From JAAXTX01 sp035560715 (lineage in GTDB: Bacteria; Patescibacteriota; Minisyncoccia; Moranbacterales; UBA1568), in contig DATMYW010000034.1 of the NCBI GenBank assembly GCA_035560715.1, positions 1 through 64,000 of the forward strand: a stretch of DNA of 64,000 nucleotides, read 5' to 3'. The position numbers and the translations under genes were made by a program. This document shows, piece by piece, positions 7,287 through 15,589 of this stretch. Each line of letters opens with the position of its first letter. Within the stretch, counting starts at the first letter, position 1. A model generated the notes under the pieces. That model was not told where the DNA came from. It was given only the letters and a program-made list of their open reading frames with translations, and made no database searches.

Positions 7287-8391
7287 TTCGGATATGAACG
7301 ATCGTTTCCACGTTTTCCGGACGAATCTGTCACTTGCACGCGAAGAATTTTCAGAGCGTGGTTTTACTGGGCTCATTTTCGCGATCCGGAGACATCGCGA
7401 AAAACGCCGTAAGACAGTCCCGCATTTCGCCGAGCTGCGGAAACGTTTCAAGGCGAGGAAATACGACGGTTCGCTCGTTTTATTCCGGCCTCACGGTGTA
7501 GGCGATCTGCTGATGGGTCTTTCGTCGTTCAAAAAATTCCGGCGTGACAATCCCAAGAAAAGGATCCTTTTATACGTTTACGAGGAAAGTGCTTCGTTGA
7601 TGCGGCTGTTTGATTACTTTGATGAGGTCGTTTCATTGCCGCGATCGTTCGATTATAAAAAATCTCTCGCCGAACTGCCATTGCCGAAACATGCGAAGTT
7701 CGTCGATCTCATGGTCGAGGTTTCGGCGGAAACGGGGTATGAATTTTTTGATACGCCTGAAAATAGACTGCATCGGAACGATACCTTCTCTGCCAGGCTC
7801 GGCGTCCCGCTCGGTTATGAGAAAGCAGGCCTACCACGCGACGAAGCGGCCCATCTGGCTGTGATGCGGCTCATCTCAAACGCGAAGATCGATGCCGACA
7901 AGTTGGTGACGGTGACCTTCGAATCGATGAGCCCGAATCGAGTCTGGTTTCCTCCCTACTATAAGGTTCTCCTGGAAAGCGTCATCGATGAGGGATTCAC
8001 CGTAATCATAGTCGGCAATAGGCAGGTGAGCACCGGGCTGTTTCCTGACTCCGATAGATGTGTGAATCTCATCGGAAAGACGGCGAATCTGAACGAGGTC
8101 GCTGAGCTCGTGCGCCTTTCGACGGCCGTAATCAGCGTGGACACGTACCTTTGCCATCTGGCCGGAATCATGGATATCCCGATCCTGGGCATTTTTACGG
8201 GGGGTATTAATCCTGATGCCCGTTTATGCTATTATGATAAGAAAGAGGTTGTCACAGCTGATTTGGAGTGTGCGTGTTGGGACATGGGTTGTCGTGATCC
8301 GCAGCTGTACGGCGTCGAGCCGTGTAAGATCAACATCTCGCCGTGTATCGCGATGGCGGCGTTTAAGGAATTAATTCGAAAATATGGGTGA
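7279..8391 (+). CDS. Glycosyltransferase family 9 (heptosyltransferase-like)
   Basis: A 370-residue GT-B enzyme. GT9 features are RPHGVGDLLMGLSSFKKF (about 70-87) and the donor-side IGKTANLNEVAELVRLSTAV, then SVDTYLCHLAGIMDIPILGIF, equivalent to the D-S-G-x-x-H-x-A motif of ADP-heptose transferases. A Cys cluster (ECACWDMGCRD, later PCKI and SPCI) near the C-terminus is typical of some members. ADP-heptose genes lie immediately downstream on the opposite strand (11.3-14 kb), so heptose is a reasonable donor, by inference. Translation is coupled to the upstream ATPase gene by an eight-base overlap. Confidence 0.88.
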   Translation: MIDSDMNDRFHVFRTNLSLAREEFSERGFTGLIFAIRRHREKRRKTVPHFAELRKRFKARKYDGSLVLFRPHGVGDLLMGLSSFKKFRRDNPKKRILLYVYEESASLMRLFDYFDEVVSLPRSFDYKKSLAELPLPKHAKFVDLMVEVSAETGYEFFDTPENRLHRNDTFSARLGVPLGYEKAGLPRDEAAHLAVMRLISNAKIDADKLVTVTFESMSPNRVWFPPYYKVLLESVIDEGFTVIIVGNRQVSTGLFPDSDRCVNLIGKTANLNEVAELVRLSTAVISVDTYLCHLAGIMDIPILGIFTGGINPDARLCYYDKKEVVTADLECACWDMGCRDPQLYGVEPCKINISPCIAMAAFKELIRKYG

Positions 8392-9082
8392 AAGATATCG
8401 TTCCGAAACGGATAAGTACCGTTCTGATTTGGCAGGATATTGTGTCGGAAACGGCGTCGATATCGGATACGGCGGAGATCCTATTGTCCCTTCGGCGATT
8501 ACCATAGACAATCCGGACGGACTGATGGCGAATTGCGGTGACCATCCGATCAACCTTTCCGGCGATGCGACGTCTTTACGGTGGTTTCGGAGCTCGGTAC
8601 TCGACTACGTTTATTCCTCACATTGCCTGGAAGACTTCCAGAATACCGTCGAAATTCTTGCCGAATGGCTTCGGGTTTTGAAAACGGGAGGAAGACTCGT
8701 CCTGTTGCTGCCCGACCAGAAACGATACGAAAGGTACTGTTCGGAACACGGTGAACAGCCGAACGAAGCACATAAGATATCGGAATTCGGCCTCGAATAC
8801 CTCAAGGGTGTGTTGGCATCGATTCCGAATACGAAAGTGGTTTTCGAGAAGGATATAACCGACGATTACAATTTTCAGATAGTCGTGGAAAAGACGGCTC
8901 ACGGATCTGACGTCGCACTGGAAGACGTCGCTAATGAACGGATCGCACAGCTGAAAGACGAATTGGATGCCGTAAAAGAAAAGATGTCCGAATGTCAGCG
9001 AGAGCTCAATTTCGTAAAATCGTCCAAGTTCTGGAAGGTACGAGAATGGTATTCGAGATTAAAAGGTAATCCGGAACGGTAG
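8384..9082 (+). CDS. SAM-dependent methyltransferase with C-terminal coiled coil
   Basis: A 232-residue protein. NGVDIGYGGDPI (about 23-34) is a class I methyltransferase motif I variant. SVLDYVYSSHCLEDF matches the acidic motif after strand 4 and LKTGGRLVLLLPD the post-motif strand of Methyltransf_11 proteins. Residues about 170-215 are a heptad-like coiled coil ending in NFVKSSKFWKVREWYSRLKG, a tail common on glycan-cluster glycosyltransferases and methyltransferases. It probably methylates a sugar or glycan terminus. The start overlaps the GT9 stop by eight bases. Confidence 0.82.
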   Translation: MGERYRSETDKYRSDLAGYCVGNGVDIGYGGDPIVPSAITIDNPDGLMANCGDHPINLSGDATSLRWFRSSVLDYVYSSHCLEDFQNTVEILAEWLRVLKTGGRLVLLLPDQKRYERYCSEHGEQPNEAHKISEFGLEYLKGVLASIPNTKVVFEKDITDDYNFQIVVEKTAHGSDVALEDVANERIAQLKDELDAVKEKMSECQRELNFVKSSKFWKVREWYSRLKGNPER

Positions 9083-9101
9083 GAGTTCCCGGACTTTCGA
9101 T

Positions 9102-10433
9102 ATGATATATTGCACGTCGATCTGCGCCAACTATATTCCGAAGGCGTCGTTGCTTGCGAAGTCTATTAAATCGTTCGATTCGGAAGCCATATTCGTGGCG
9201 TGTCTTTCTGAACGACAGATTCCGGATTTTGCAAGGAAAAACAATCTGTTCGACGATATTGTGCTTGCGAAAGATCTCGGCGTGCCCGATTTCGACGCCT
9301 TCATGTTCATGCATTCGGTTGTCGAAACGGCGACATCCGTGAAGGGGCATCTTTTCAAGTATTTGTTTGACGCGTTCCCTGAGCAACGCAAATTCGTTTA
9401 TCTCGATCCGGATATAGAGGTGTTCGGAAAACTGATCGAACTTGAGGAAGTGCTCGAGACGCGGTCGATCGTCGTTGTACCGCATATGACCGTGCCGGAG
9501 ACAAAGCTCGATTCGGTCTTGGATAACGAGATTAACTCGATGCAATACGGTGTTTTTAATCTCGGATTTCTGGCCGTACGGAGCGATGACGAGGGGAGGC
9601 GGTTCATTGATTGGTGGGCGGAGCGCCTCAGGATACTGTGCTTCGATAACGTGCCCAGGGGAGTGTTTACGGATCAACGCTGGATTGATTTGGCGCCGGG
9701 TTTTTTCGATGTGTGTATTTTCAGGCATGAAGGATACGATGTCGCACCGTGGAATCTTTCACGACGGTCGGTAACGTGCACGGACGGACGGTACCTAGTG
9801 AACGGGGTTCCTCTGCGTTTCTATCACTTTTCCAGCTTCGATTCGAAGGCTCACGTGGATGTCATGAACAAATATGTCAAGGACAAGAAAAACGTACTTT
9901 ACGAGATGTGGGACCGATATTCTGATAGCCTGAAAAACCTGGGACAGGATGTATACGGCTCTTTTCCATGGAGTTATGCCCGTTTCGAAAGCGGAGAGAA
10001 GATTTCGGACGCGACGAGACTTCGGTATGCGATTGATCCCGTACTGAGAAGGAAAATCAAGGACCCGTACGCGAGTTCGAACAGGAATATACGGAAGTTG
10101 TTCCACAGGCACGATGCCGACCGCCTCGGACAGTTGCTGCTGAATAAGTTGGGGGAGACGCGGTCGGAACGGATTCTTGTCGCTTTGGAAAAGTCGAAGC
10201 GATATCGAAGCATCTTAAAATGGTATTGGAGGATTCGATTTGTAATGCTTACTCCGGGTCGTTTTGCCCGAAAGTATTTTCCGAGGAACACATATCTCTG
10301 GTCTTCATTCTGGGTATCGATCCGGGATGAGGGACCGGTCATAGCGGTCAAGCGATTTTTGAATTTCATGGCTCATGGACGGGGAACCATAGCGGATACG
10401 AAAAAACTTGAGCATACCGGACATGATGCCTAA
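9102..10433 (+). CDS. Glycosyltransferase, GT8-like GT-A fold
   Basis: A 443-residue enzyme. It opens with a Rossmann-type strand (IYCTSICANYIPKASLLAKS), and FVYLDPDIEVFGKL (about 104-117) carries a D-x-D metal site (DPD). NLGFLAVR and RFIDWWAERL match acceptor-side motifs of GT8-like enzymes of glycan clusters. The C-terminal 150 residues are basic and helical. Donor and acceptor are unknown. The gene lies 19 bases after the methyltransferase gene in the same operon; AGGAG at 9081-9085 is rather far from the ATG to be its SD. Confidence 0.8.
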   Translation: MIYCTSICANYIPKASLLAKSIKSFDSEAIFVACLSERQIPDFARKNNLFDDIVLAKDLGVPDFDAFMFMHSVVETATSVKGHLFKYLFDAFPEQRKFVYLDPDIEVFGKLIELEEVLETRSIVVVPHMTVPETKLDSVLDNEINSMQYGVFNLGFLAVRSDDEGRRFIDWWAERLRILCFDNVPRGVFTDQRWIDLAPGFFDVCIFRHEGYDVAPWNLSRRSVTCTDGRYLVNGVPLRFYHFSSFDSKAHVDVMNKYVKDKKNVLYEMWDRYSDSLKNLGQDVYGSFPWSYARFESGEKISDATRLRYAIDPVLRRKIKDPYASSNRNIRKLFHRHDADRLGQLLLNKLGETRSERILVALEKSKRYRSILKWYWRIRFVMLTPGRFARKYFPRNTYLWSSFWVSIRDEGPVIAVKRFLNFMAHGRGTIADTKKLEHTGHDA

Positions 10434-11250
10434 GGTGACCATCATCATCCCATTCCGGGACCGGGTCGATATGCTGGAAAAATGCGTTATCGGAGTTGTT
10501 GGTACTGTTCCGGATCGGTTGAAGGTGGAGATACTCCTTGTCGATAATGGGAGCGGTCCCACTGTGAAAACTTTTTTCGAAAAAATACAGGCGTTAGAAA
10601 ATATCAGGGTGCTGAAATATCCGGGACAGTTCAATTTCTCCGCGATAAACAATTTTGCGGCTGGGAGAGCGAATGGAGAATTCCTGCTGTTTCTCAACAA
10701 TGATACGTATCCGATTTCCGAAGATTGGCTGACTTGCATGGTCGACATGGCGGAAAAAGAGCGAGTCGGCGCCGTCGGCGCCTGTCTTCTGTATCCTGAT
10801 GGGACCATTCAGCATGCCGGTGTTATGCTCGGGAAGAATGTCGCGACTCATGCCTTCATTGGATTTCATACCGATGACGAGCTGTTCGTCGGTCACGGCG
10901 AAAAACGACGGCGATGGAGTGCCGTGACGGCTGCCTGCATGATGACCCCGAGAAAGTTGTTTTTGGAGGCGGGCGGTTTCGATGAGACTGAATTTCCGAT
11001 CGCTTATAACGATGTCGATTATTGTCTCAGGCTTGGCCGGCGTGGAATGGAGACCTGGGTCGCGCCTGAGGCGAAGTTGTATCATTACGAGTCCGCATCC
11101 CGAGGTTCGGATGTTTATTCGTGTGTCACTGATTTCAGACGATATCTTCAATTTCGTCGGGAGCGCGCGAATATGCTGAAAAAATGGCGAGTAGAATTGA
11201 AAAATGATCCGTACTTCGATCTGAGATTCCTTCGGCGTCGCGACGTATAG
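10423..11250 (+). CDS. Glycosyltransferase family 2
   Basis: A 275-residue GT-A enzyme with KVTIIIPFRDRVDMLEKC at the N-terminus, ILLVDNGSG, FLLFLNNDTYPISEDWL carrying the D-x-D-like NND, CMMTPRKLFLEAGGFDE and YNDVDYCLRLGRRG (the acceptor ED-like motif as NDVD). This order is the rhamnosyl/N-acetylglucosaminyl transferase-like GT2 pattern. ATG 10423 (or 10426) overlaps the previous gene by about ten bases; the longer frame from TTG 10408 is unlikely. It is the last gene of the plus-strand operon, ended by the 11283 hairpin. Confidence 0.9.
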   Translation: MMPKVTIIIPFRDRVDMLEKCVIGVVGTVPDRLKVEILLVDNGSGPTVKTFFEKIQALENIRVLKYPGQFNFSAINNFAAGRANGEFLLFLNNDTYPISEDWLTCMVDMAEKERVGAVGACLLYPDGTIQHAGVMLGKNVATHAFIGFHTDDELFVGHGEKRRRWSAVTAACMMTPRKLFLEAGGFDETEFPIAYNDVDYCLRLGRRGMETWVAPEAKLYHYESASRGSDVYSCVTDFRRYLQFRRERANMLKKWRVELKNDPYFDLRFLRRRDV

Positions 11251-11282
11251 CAGCGGTCAACATGTCGATTCATTTTTCACCT

Positions 11283-11303
11283 AAGCCTCCGATCAGGAGG
11301 CTT
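11283..11303. terminator. Hairpin between convergent glycan and heptose operons
   Basis: AAGCCTCC (11283-11290) pairs perfectly with GGAGGCTT (11296-11303). The five-base loop contains the stop codon of hldC. On the plus strand TCAGTTTT follows, so it probably terminates the plus-strand operon; on the minus strand no T-tract follows. Confidence 0.55.
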
Positions 11304-11772
11304 TCAGTTTTCGGATGATATCTGTCGTCGAGAGACCGTCTTTCTGGTCCCGGCTAACGAGGTAGAGTTTAGATCCGATCTTGTCGAGTATTGGTCGTTC
11401 CACGCAGTCGCTACCGTATTCGCTGCTGTTGCAATGGACGTCCGGCCTGACGCGCTCGAGCCATCGGTTCGGGGTCGTGTCATCAAAAAGAAAAACATAG
11501 TCGACCGCCTCCATCGCCGCGAGTACGCCGGCACGGGAACTTTCGTTATTGATCGGGCGGTCAGGCCCCTTGTAGGCCCTTACGGATTCATCGCTGTTGA
11601 TTCCGACGATCAGGATGTCGCCTTGTCGTTTCGCTTCGTCGAGAAGTATCACATGACCGTAGTGAAAGATATCGAACGAGCCGTTTGTAGTGACGACGGT
11701 TTTGCCTTCTGAACGAATGCGTCCTGAGATCTGCGCGATCTCGTCTTCCGTGAGAATTTTTCGCTCACTCAT
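11293..11772 (-). CDS. hldC: D-glycero-beta-D-manno-heptose 1-phosphate adenylyltransferase
   Basis: A 159-residue nucleotidyltransferase that would make ADP-heptose from heptose 1-phosphate and ATP. TTNGSFDIFHYGHVILL carries the H-x-G-H signature (His37, His40), followed by VGINSDESV, AYKGPDRPI and RPDVHC. The usual KGGDY segment is replaced by CNSSEYGSD, a noticeable divergence. Residues near the C-terminus (GLSTTDII) fit the ISTT motif of the cytidylyltransferase-like fold. ATG 11772 lies four bases after gmhB; the longer frame upstream overlaps gmhB too far. Last gene of the heptose operon. Confidence 0.9.
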   Translation of the reverse strand: MSERKILTEDEIAQISGRIRSEGKTVVTTNGSFDIFHYGHVILLDEAKRQGDILIVGINSDESVRAYKGPDRPINNESSRAGVLAAMEAVDYVFLFDDTTPNRWLERVRPDVHCNSSEYGSDCVERPILDKIGSKLYLVSRDQKDGLSTTDIIRKLKAS

Positions 11773-11776
11773 ATTT

Positions 11777-12346
11777 TTAATCGTTATCGATGATATATCT
11801 GGCAGCTTCGAACAGGTCGTCGGCGGTATGATCTGCCTCACTCATGCCAACCGAATCCTTTCCGCTCTTCCCGGTCGAGAGCAACACGGTCCTGATTCCG
11901 AATCGCTTGCCGGCCGCGATGTCGGAAGCCTTGTCGCCGATGACGAATGACCGACTTTTGTCGATGGCATATTCACTCGCGGCGAGTTCCAACATTCCCG
12001 TTCCCGGTTTGCGAAGAGGGGAGTCGAGTCGGTATTTCTCGATAACGGCGTCAGGATGAAACGGGCAGAAGTATGTTTTCTCGATGACGATTCCTTCGGT
12101 CGCGAGTTCAGAAACGAGATGGGAGTTGAACCGTTCAAAGTCTTTCTCCGTGAAGAGGCCGCGAGCGATGCCTGATTGGTTTGTTATGATGAACAGTGTG
12201 AAACCAGCGTCCCGGAGGGCCTTCAGTCCGTCGACCGCATTCCGTTCAAATGCGAAGTCTGAAAGAAGGTACGCATAGCCGAAATCGACATTGATCGTCC
12301 CGTCCCGATCGAGGAAGATCGCCTGCATCGGTTTATCGCTTTTCAT
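11777..12346 (-). CDS. gmhB: D-glycero-D-manno-heptose 1,7-bisphosphate phosphatase
   Basis: A 189-residue HAD phosphatase. IFLDRDGTIN holds Asp13 (nucleophile) and Asp15. TNQSGIARGLF is motif II with the Arg that reads the sugar phosphate, and FVIGDKASDIAAGKRFG is motif IV. The zinc loop is reduced: CPFHPDAV has one Cys and one His, but the second Cys-x-Cys pair of classical GmhB (before RKP) is missing. It removes the 7-phosphate before adenylylation. ATG 12346 overlaps hldA by 14 bases; ATG 12328 is a non-overlapping alternative. Confidence 0.9.
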   Translation of the reverse strand: MKSDKPMQAIFLDRDGTINVDFGYAYLLSDFAFERNAVDGLKALRDAGFTLFIITNQSGIARGLFTEKDFERFNSHLVSELATEGIVIEKTYFCPFHPDAVIEKYRLDSPLRKPGTGMLELAASEYAIDKSRSFVIGDKASDIAAGKRFGIRTVLLSTGKSGKDSVGMSEADHTADDLFEAARYIIDND

Positions 12347-13382
12347 GGCGGTCGATCCAATGAAGAAGTTCATCCGGGGTCACGACCGACGTGCCGAACT
12401 TCCGGATGGCGATTTGCGAGGCGGCAACGGCAATCTCCAGAGATTCAGGGAGAGTGGCTCCACCGAGAAACGAGGTTACCAGGAACGCTTCGACCGTATC
12501 GCCGGCTCCGGCGACGTCGAACTGCTGTTCTACCTCCGTCAGACGAACGAAATATGGCTCCTTTTCTCCCTCGAACAATACCGCGCCTTTATCTCCGCGA
12601 GTTATGACTATATTGATGGGCGTTTCCTTCCGTATTATGTCGGCGATTTCGATGATTTCCTCGTCGTCGTTTCCGTTCTTGTCGAAGGACCGTATCAGTC
12701 TCGCTGTTTCAACGGACTCGTCCTTGTTCGGCTTGAGATAGAAAAGCTCAGGGGCTTCTATCAGGTGACGGAACCGGATGAAGGTTTCCTGCTTGAGATC
12801 GGCAAAAATAGGAATCCGATGTTTCAAGGAAAGGGTCGTAATGGATCGGAATACGTCCTCAGTGAGAAAGCCTTTCTTATAATCGTGAATCGACAGCACC
12901 TCGGGCTTCTCCCGGTCAAATGTCAAGCGTATGGTATCGATCGTCGCCGTTTCGGTTTCCGTGTCGAGTGGATGCGTGTCCTCCATGTCGACGCGGGCTA
13001 TATGCTGATTCGTCGTCCTGTTGGCGGTGAGCCGGAGCTTAAGAGTCGTCTTCCGGGACGGATCGGTGACGAAGTGGGGGACCACGGAAAGACCTTCACA
13101 CTCATGCCGCAATATGTCGGAATAGCTGAAACGTTCTTTGCTTCCAACGACGGATACGAGGTGAGGCGTGATGCCGGCAACCGCCATGCAGGCGGCCGAA
13201 TTTCCGGCGCCGCCCGGGAAGAAGCGCTCTTCCCTGACCGGAATCACGGGGACAGGCGCCTCTTGGGAGAACCGCTCGACTTCACCGGAAAAATACGCGT
13301 CGAGCATGATATCGCCGCAGGCGAGTACGTGTTTGCCGAGTGCCGCATCGAGAATCTGTTTTGTACGAGCCGCTGTGATCAT
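12333..13382 (-). CDS. hldA: D-glycero-beta-D-manno-heptose-7-phosphate kinase
   Basis: A 349-residue PfkB/ribokinase-family kinase that phosphorylates heptose 7-phosphate at C1. GGAGNSAACMA (57-67) is the sugar-binding signature and VAGAGDTVEAFL (about 290-300) the anion-hole/catalytic Asp motif. SIHDYKKGFLT corresponds to the HldE kinase motif. The protein is kinase only, so this organism uses separate hldA and hldC rather than fused hldE. The gene lies nine bases downstream of gmhA. Confidence 0.93.
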   Translation of the reverse strand: MITAARTKQILDAALGKHVLACGDIMLDAYFSGEVERFSQEAPVPVIPVREERFFPGGAGNSAACMAVAGITPHLVSVVGSKERFSYSDILRHECEGLSVVPHFVTDPSRKTTLKLRLTANRTTNQHIARVDMEDTHPLDTETETATIDTIRLTFDREKPEVLSIHDYKKGFLTEDVFRSITTLSLKHRIPIFADLKQETFIRFRHLIEAPELFYLKPNKDESVETARLIRSFDKNGNDDEEIIEIADIIRKETPINIVITRGDKGAVLFEGEKEPYFVRLTEVEQQFDVAGAGDTVEAFLVTSFLGGATLPESLEIAVAASQIAIRKFGTSVVTPDELLHWIDRHEKR

Positions 13383-13391
13383 AGTGGTAAA

Positions 13392-13961
13392 TCAACGGTT
13401 GTTTCCGAAGAAATCCCGTTCAATCCGGTCGCAAAGGTCGTGGAGAATCATGAGATGGATCTCCTGGATCGTCGGCGTATCATCTGACGGGACGACGATG
13501 GACGTGTCGGACATGGCCTTCATTTCCCCTCCGTCTCTGCCAAGGAGGGATACGGTTTTCATACCTTTCTTCGAGGCCTCTTCTATGGCTCGGATGCAGT
13601 TTTTCGAATTGCCGCTCGTGCTGAGTGAGAAGAGAATATCATGGCGTTTTCCGAGTCCGACCACGAAGCGTGAAAATATCTCGTCATACCCGTAGTCGTT
13701 TCCAATGGCGGTCGTCGTTGCGAGATCGAAAAGCGATATCGCTGGGAGTGCGGGCCGATCGAAACGGAAACGTCCGACGAGTTCGCCGACCATATGCGAG
13801 GCCTGGGTCGCGCTTCCTCCGTTGCCACAGACAAAGAGGGTGCCGCCGCTTTTGAGGACATGAATCGCTGTCCGCGTGGCGGACTCGACGGATTCCAGAA
13901 AAGCGCCATCGGATGAAAGGCTATTCGCGAATGTCGCGAATTCGGACAACTTTCGATTCAT
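13392..13961 (-). CDS. gmhA: Sedoheptulose-7-phosphate isomerase
   Basis: A 189-residue SIS-domain isomerase converting sedoheptulose 7-phosphate to D-glycero-D-manno-heptose 7-phosphate, the first step of ADP-heptose synthesis. FVCGNGGSATQASHMVGELVG (about 43-63) is the phosphate-binding signature. LFSLSTSGNSKNCIRAIEEA and TIQEIHLMILHDLCD near the C-terminus match GmhA, including the active-site Glu and His. ATG 13961 was chosen because the longer frame upstream has no family similarity and would cover the promoter. First gene of the operon. Confidence 0.95.
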   Translation of the reverse strand: MNRKLSEFATFANSLSSDGAFLESVESATRTAIHVLKSGGTLFVCGNGGSATQASHMVGELVGRFRFDRPALPAISLFDLATTTAIGNDYGYDEIFSRFVVGLGKRHDILFSLSTSGNSKNCIRAIEEASKKGMKTVSLLGRDGGEMKAMSDTSIVVPSDDTPTIQEIHLMILHDLCDRIERDFFGNNR

Positions 13962-13988
13962 AGTGCGTTCGTGACGTTTCGTAAGAAG

Positions 13989-14017
13989 ATAATAGCATCG
14001 ACCGTCCCAATAATCAA
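13989..14017 (-). promoter_or_regulatory. Predicted promoter of the heptose operon
   Basis: On the minus strand, TTGATT (14017-14012), 17-base spacer, TATTAT (13994-13989). The predicted start near 13982 leaves an untranslated leader of about 20 bases. Confidence 0.6.
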
Positions 14018-14110
14018 CTGGAATACGGCACAAACAAGGGAAAAACTTCATGCGTGGATTTCTACGAACGAATTTCCCATATTTATGGGATACCCTGATT
14101 CTCAAGACAT

Positions 14111-14146
14111 AAATTCCCGGACGTCACGTTGTGAGTCCGGGAATTT
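14111..14146 (-). terminator. 12-bp hairpin terminator after the lipoprotein gene
   Basis: AAATTCCCGGAC (14111-14122) pairs perfectly with GTCCGGGAATTT (14135-14146), loop 12 bases. It lies just past the minus-strand lipoprotein stop and upstream of the gmhA promoter. T-tracts on both sides are short, so it may act as a terminator or as an mRNA 3'-end stabiliser. Confidence 0.6.
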
Positions 14147-14154
14147 TCAATGAT

Positions 14155-14703
14155 TTACCTCACTCTCGGTCCGAGGCCGTAGGAAGTAAGTCCGATACTT
14201 CCGTCCTCCTTCCGGTTTTTGTTGAAGGAATACCGTAAAAAAGTCTTATACGGTATGCCTCCGTCAGAAATGGTTGACATATACAGGAAGGGGTCAGTTT
14301 CGTATTTGATTCTGGCATGTTCTGGCACGACATGCCTGAAGTCAGCAAAGATGGCGTATTCGAGAATTTCCGATAACTGCTCGTCAGGACTCGATCCTTC
14401 TATCGGAACGCCGTAAAGGTCGATATAGAGCATTTCGGGATATAGCGGATCGCGCCAGTACCTCCAGACAATGGGGATGTTTGAATAGTCATGAGAACAC
14501 TTGAAATACTTCGCGTCTGGCGGTGACTTCTGCGCTACGTTCGCTTGTACGGTACTATTGCCGACGTGCCTTTGACTATCATCCGTTGCGGAAGATGGGA
14601 TTTCCTGTTGTTGCGCAGACGAAGTCGGCAACGAATTGACGGTTTTGTTCTGATTGCAGGCAGTCAAAACGAAGAGGCACGCGAATGCGGAGAGTATCTT
14701 CAT
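14155..14703 (-). CDS. Predicted lipoprotein of unknown function
   Basis: A 182-residue protein with a lipoprotein signal: hydrophobic residues 3-14 ending in the lipobox LTAC (Cys16 would be lipidated). A Ser/Thr/Gln-rich linker (about 17-60) precedes a compact domain from about residue 65 with a Trp/Tyr-rich segment (IPIVWRYWRDPLYPEMLYID) and acidic helix DEQLSEILEYAIF. I do not recognise the domain. It is a stand-alone transcription unit with a good promoter and hairpin terminator. Probably exposed on the outer face of the cytoplasmic membrane. Confidence 0.75.
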   Translation of the reverse strand: MKILSAFACLFVLTACNQNKTVNSLPTSSAQQQEIPSSATDDSQRHVGNSTVQANVAQKSPPDAKYFKCSHDYSNIPIVWRYWRDPLYPEMLYIDLYGVPIEGSSPDEQLSEILEYAIFADFRHVVPEHARIKYETDPFLYMSTISDGGIPYKTFLRYSFNKNRKEDGSIGLTSYGLGPRVR

Positions 14704-14747
14704 GGCGATGTCGGTTGATGTTTGAAAGGACTGTGAACATTATCGAT

Positions 14748-14775
14748 ATATTACATGAAAAGTAGAGATTGTCAA
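14748..14775 (-). promoter_or_regulatory. Predicted promoter of the lipoprotein gene
   Basis: On the minus strand, TTGACA (14775-14770), 16-base spacer, TAATAT (14753-14748). The -35 is a perfect consensus. The leader would be about 38 bases. Confidence 0.6.
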
Positions 14776-14826
14776 TACGCGAAAAACGGTCAGGCCGCTG
14801 CTTGATATGATCGGTAACAAGCGAAG

Positions 14827-15447
14827 TCACAAGCCCTCTATGATGTCCTGGGTAATACGAGTGGAGCAGGTCTTTTTGATGTTCGTATCCTTGATCTTGT
14901 CGCAGACCGAAATGTCTTGCCTAGTCATGGCGAGGTCCTTGTAGCAGTAGTCTTTTTGAATACCGCTTTTTTTGGAGCAGTCCGATGAGGTGACGGTCTT
15001 GATCGGTGCGAGACCGCAGACCTGCTGGCAATATTCGAGGAGCGACAGATCGTTCGCGTAGGCCTTGCAGGCGCTCTGACACTGATCGTTCGAGACGTTG
15101 GCAAGTACGGAGCCCGATGACCCGTCGCGGCTGTTCACGTCGATCGAGGCGGTTCCTACGGCGTCGCTTGTCGGCGATGTATCCGATGGGCTGATCGAAG
15201 ATGAAGACGTATCTGAGACGGCGTCCGAATCATTGCCGGGTGATCCCGTTTCTTCGGAAGCGTTCGGAACGGTATCGTCGGCATCGCTCACCGACGATGT
15301 CGGACCGCTTGTCCCGGCAGGTGCGGGCGCTTTTCCTATTCCGGAAAAATACCCGTCGCGGATGACCGGATACGAAAAGACGATTACGCCAAGAAGCGCT
15401 ATGGCGACAAAGGACGGGACGATGAAGGTTTTCTTGGAGGGAAGCAT
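14827..15447 (-). CDS. Membrane-anchored Cys-rich repeat protein with Ser/Asp linker
   Basis: A 206-residue protein: a lysine-bearing N-terminus, one membrane segment (about 10-28), then about 85 residues of low-complexity Ser/Asp/Thr/Pro (spacer through the cell surface). The C-terminal 85 residues hold nine Cys in patterns CQSAC, CQQVC and two related units ending YCYKDLA and VCDKIKDTNIKKTC. The last part (C..I.D..IK..C) is a repeat I associate with Patescibacteria surface proteins, from memory. Cys are probably paired as disulfides outside the cell. Function unknown. Confidence 0.75.
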   Translation of the reverse strand: MLPSKKTFIVPSFVAIALLGVIVFSYPVIRDGYFSGIGKAPAPAGTSGPTSSVSDADDTVPNASEETGSPGNDSDAVSDTSSSSISPSDTSPTSDAVGTASIDVNSRDGSSGSVLANVSNDQCQSACKAYANDLSLLEYCQQVCGLAPIKTVTSSDCSKKSGIQKDYCYKDLAMTRQDISVCDKIKDTNIKKTCSTRITQDIIEGL

Positions 15448-15530
15448 ACGCGTTCAATTTCGATGTATGATTTTGAATGTTGAAACATGATACCGGCACC
15501 CGGATTGTGCCGCGTATACATTTCCTATTT

Positions 15531-15585
15531 TTGAACATTCGATATTCGATCACTCATTCGAAATTCAATATTCGAACTTCGAAAT
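15531..15585. repeat. TTCGAAATTC-type AT-rich inverted repeats
   Basis: Several overlapping copies of ATTCGAA, ATATTCGA and TTCGAAAT on both strands between the SpoIID gene and the Cys-rich gene. A related stretch, GTTCGAAATACGAAATC, occurs at about 46858-46874. They may fold into a hairpin after the SpoIID stop codon. Function unknown. Confidence 0.5.
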
Positions 15586-15589
15586 CCGG

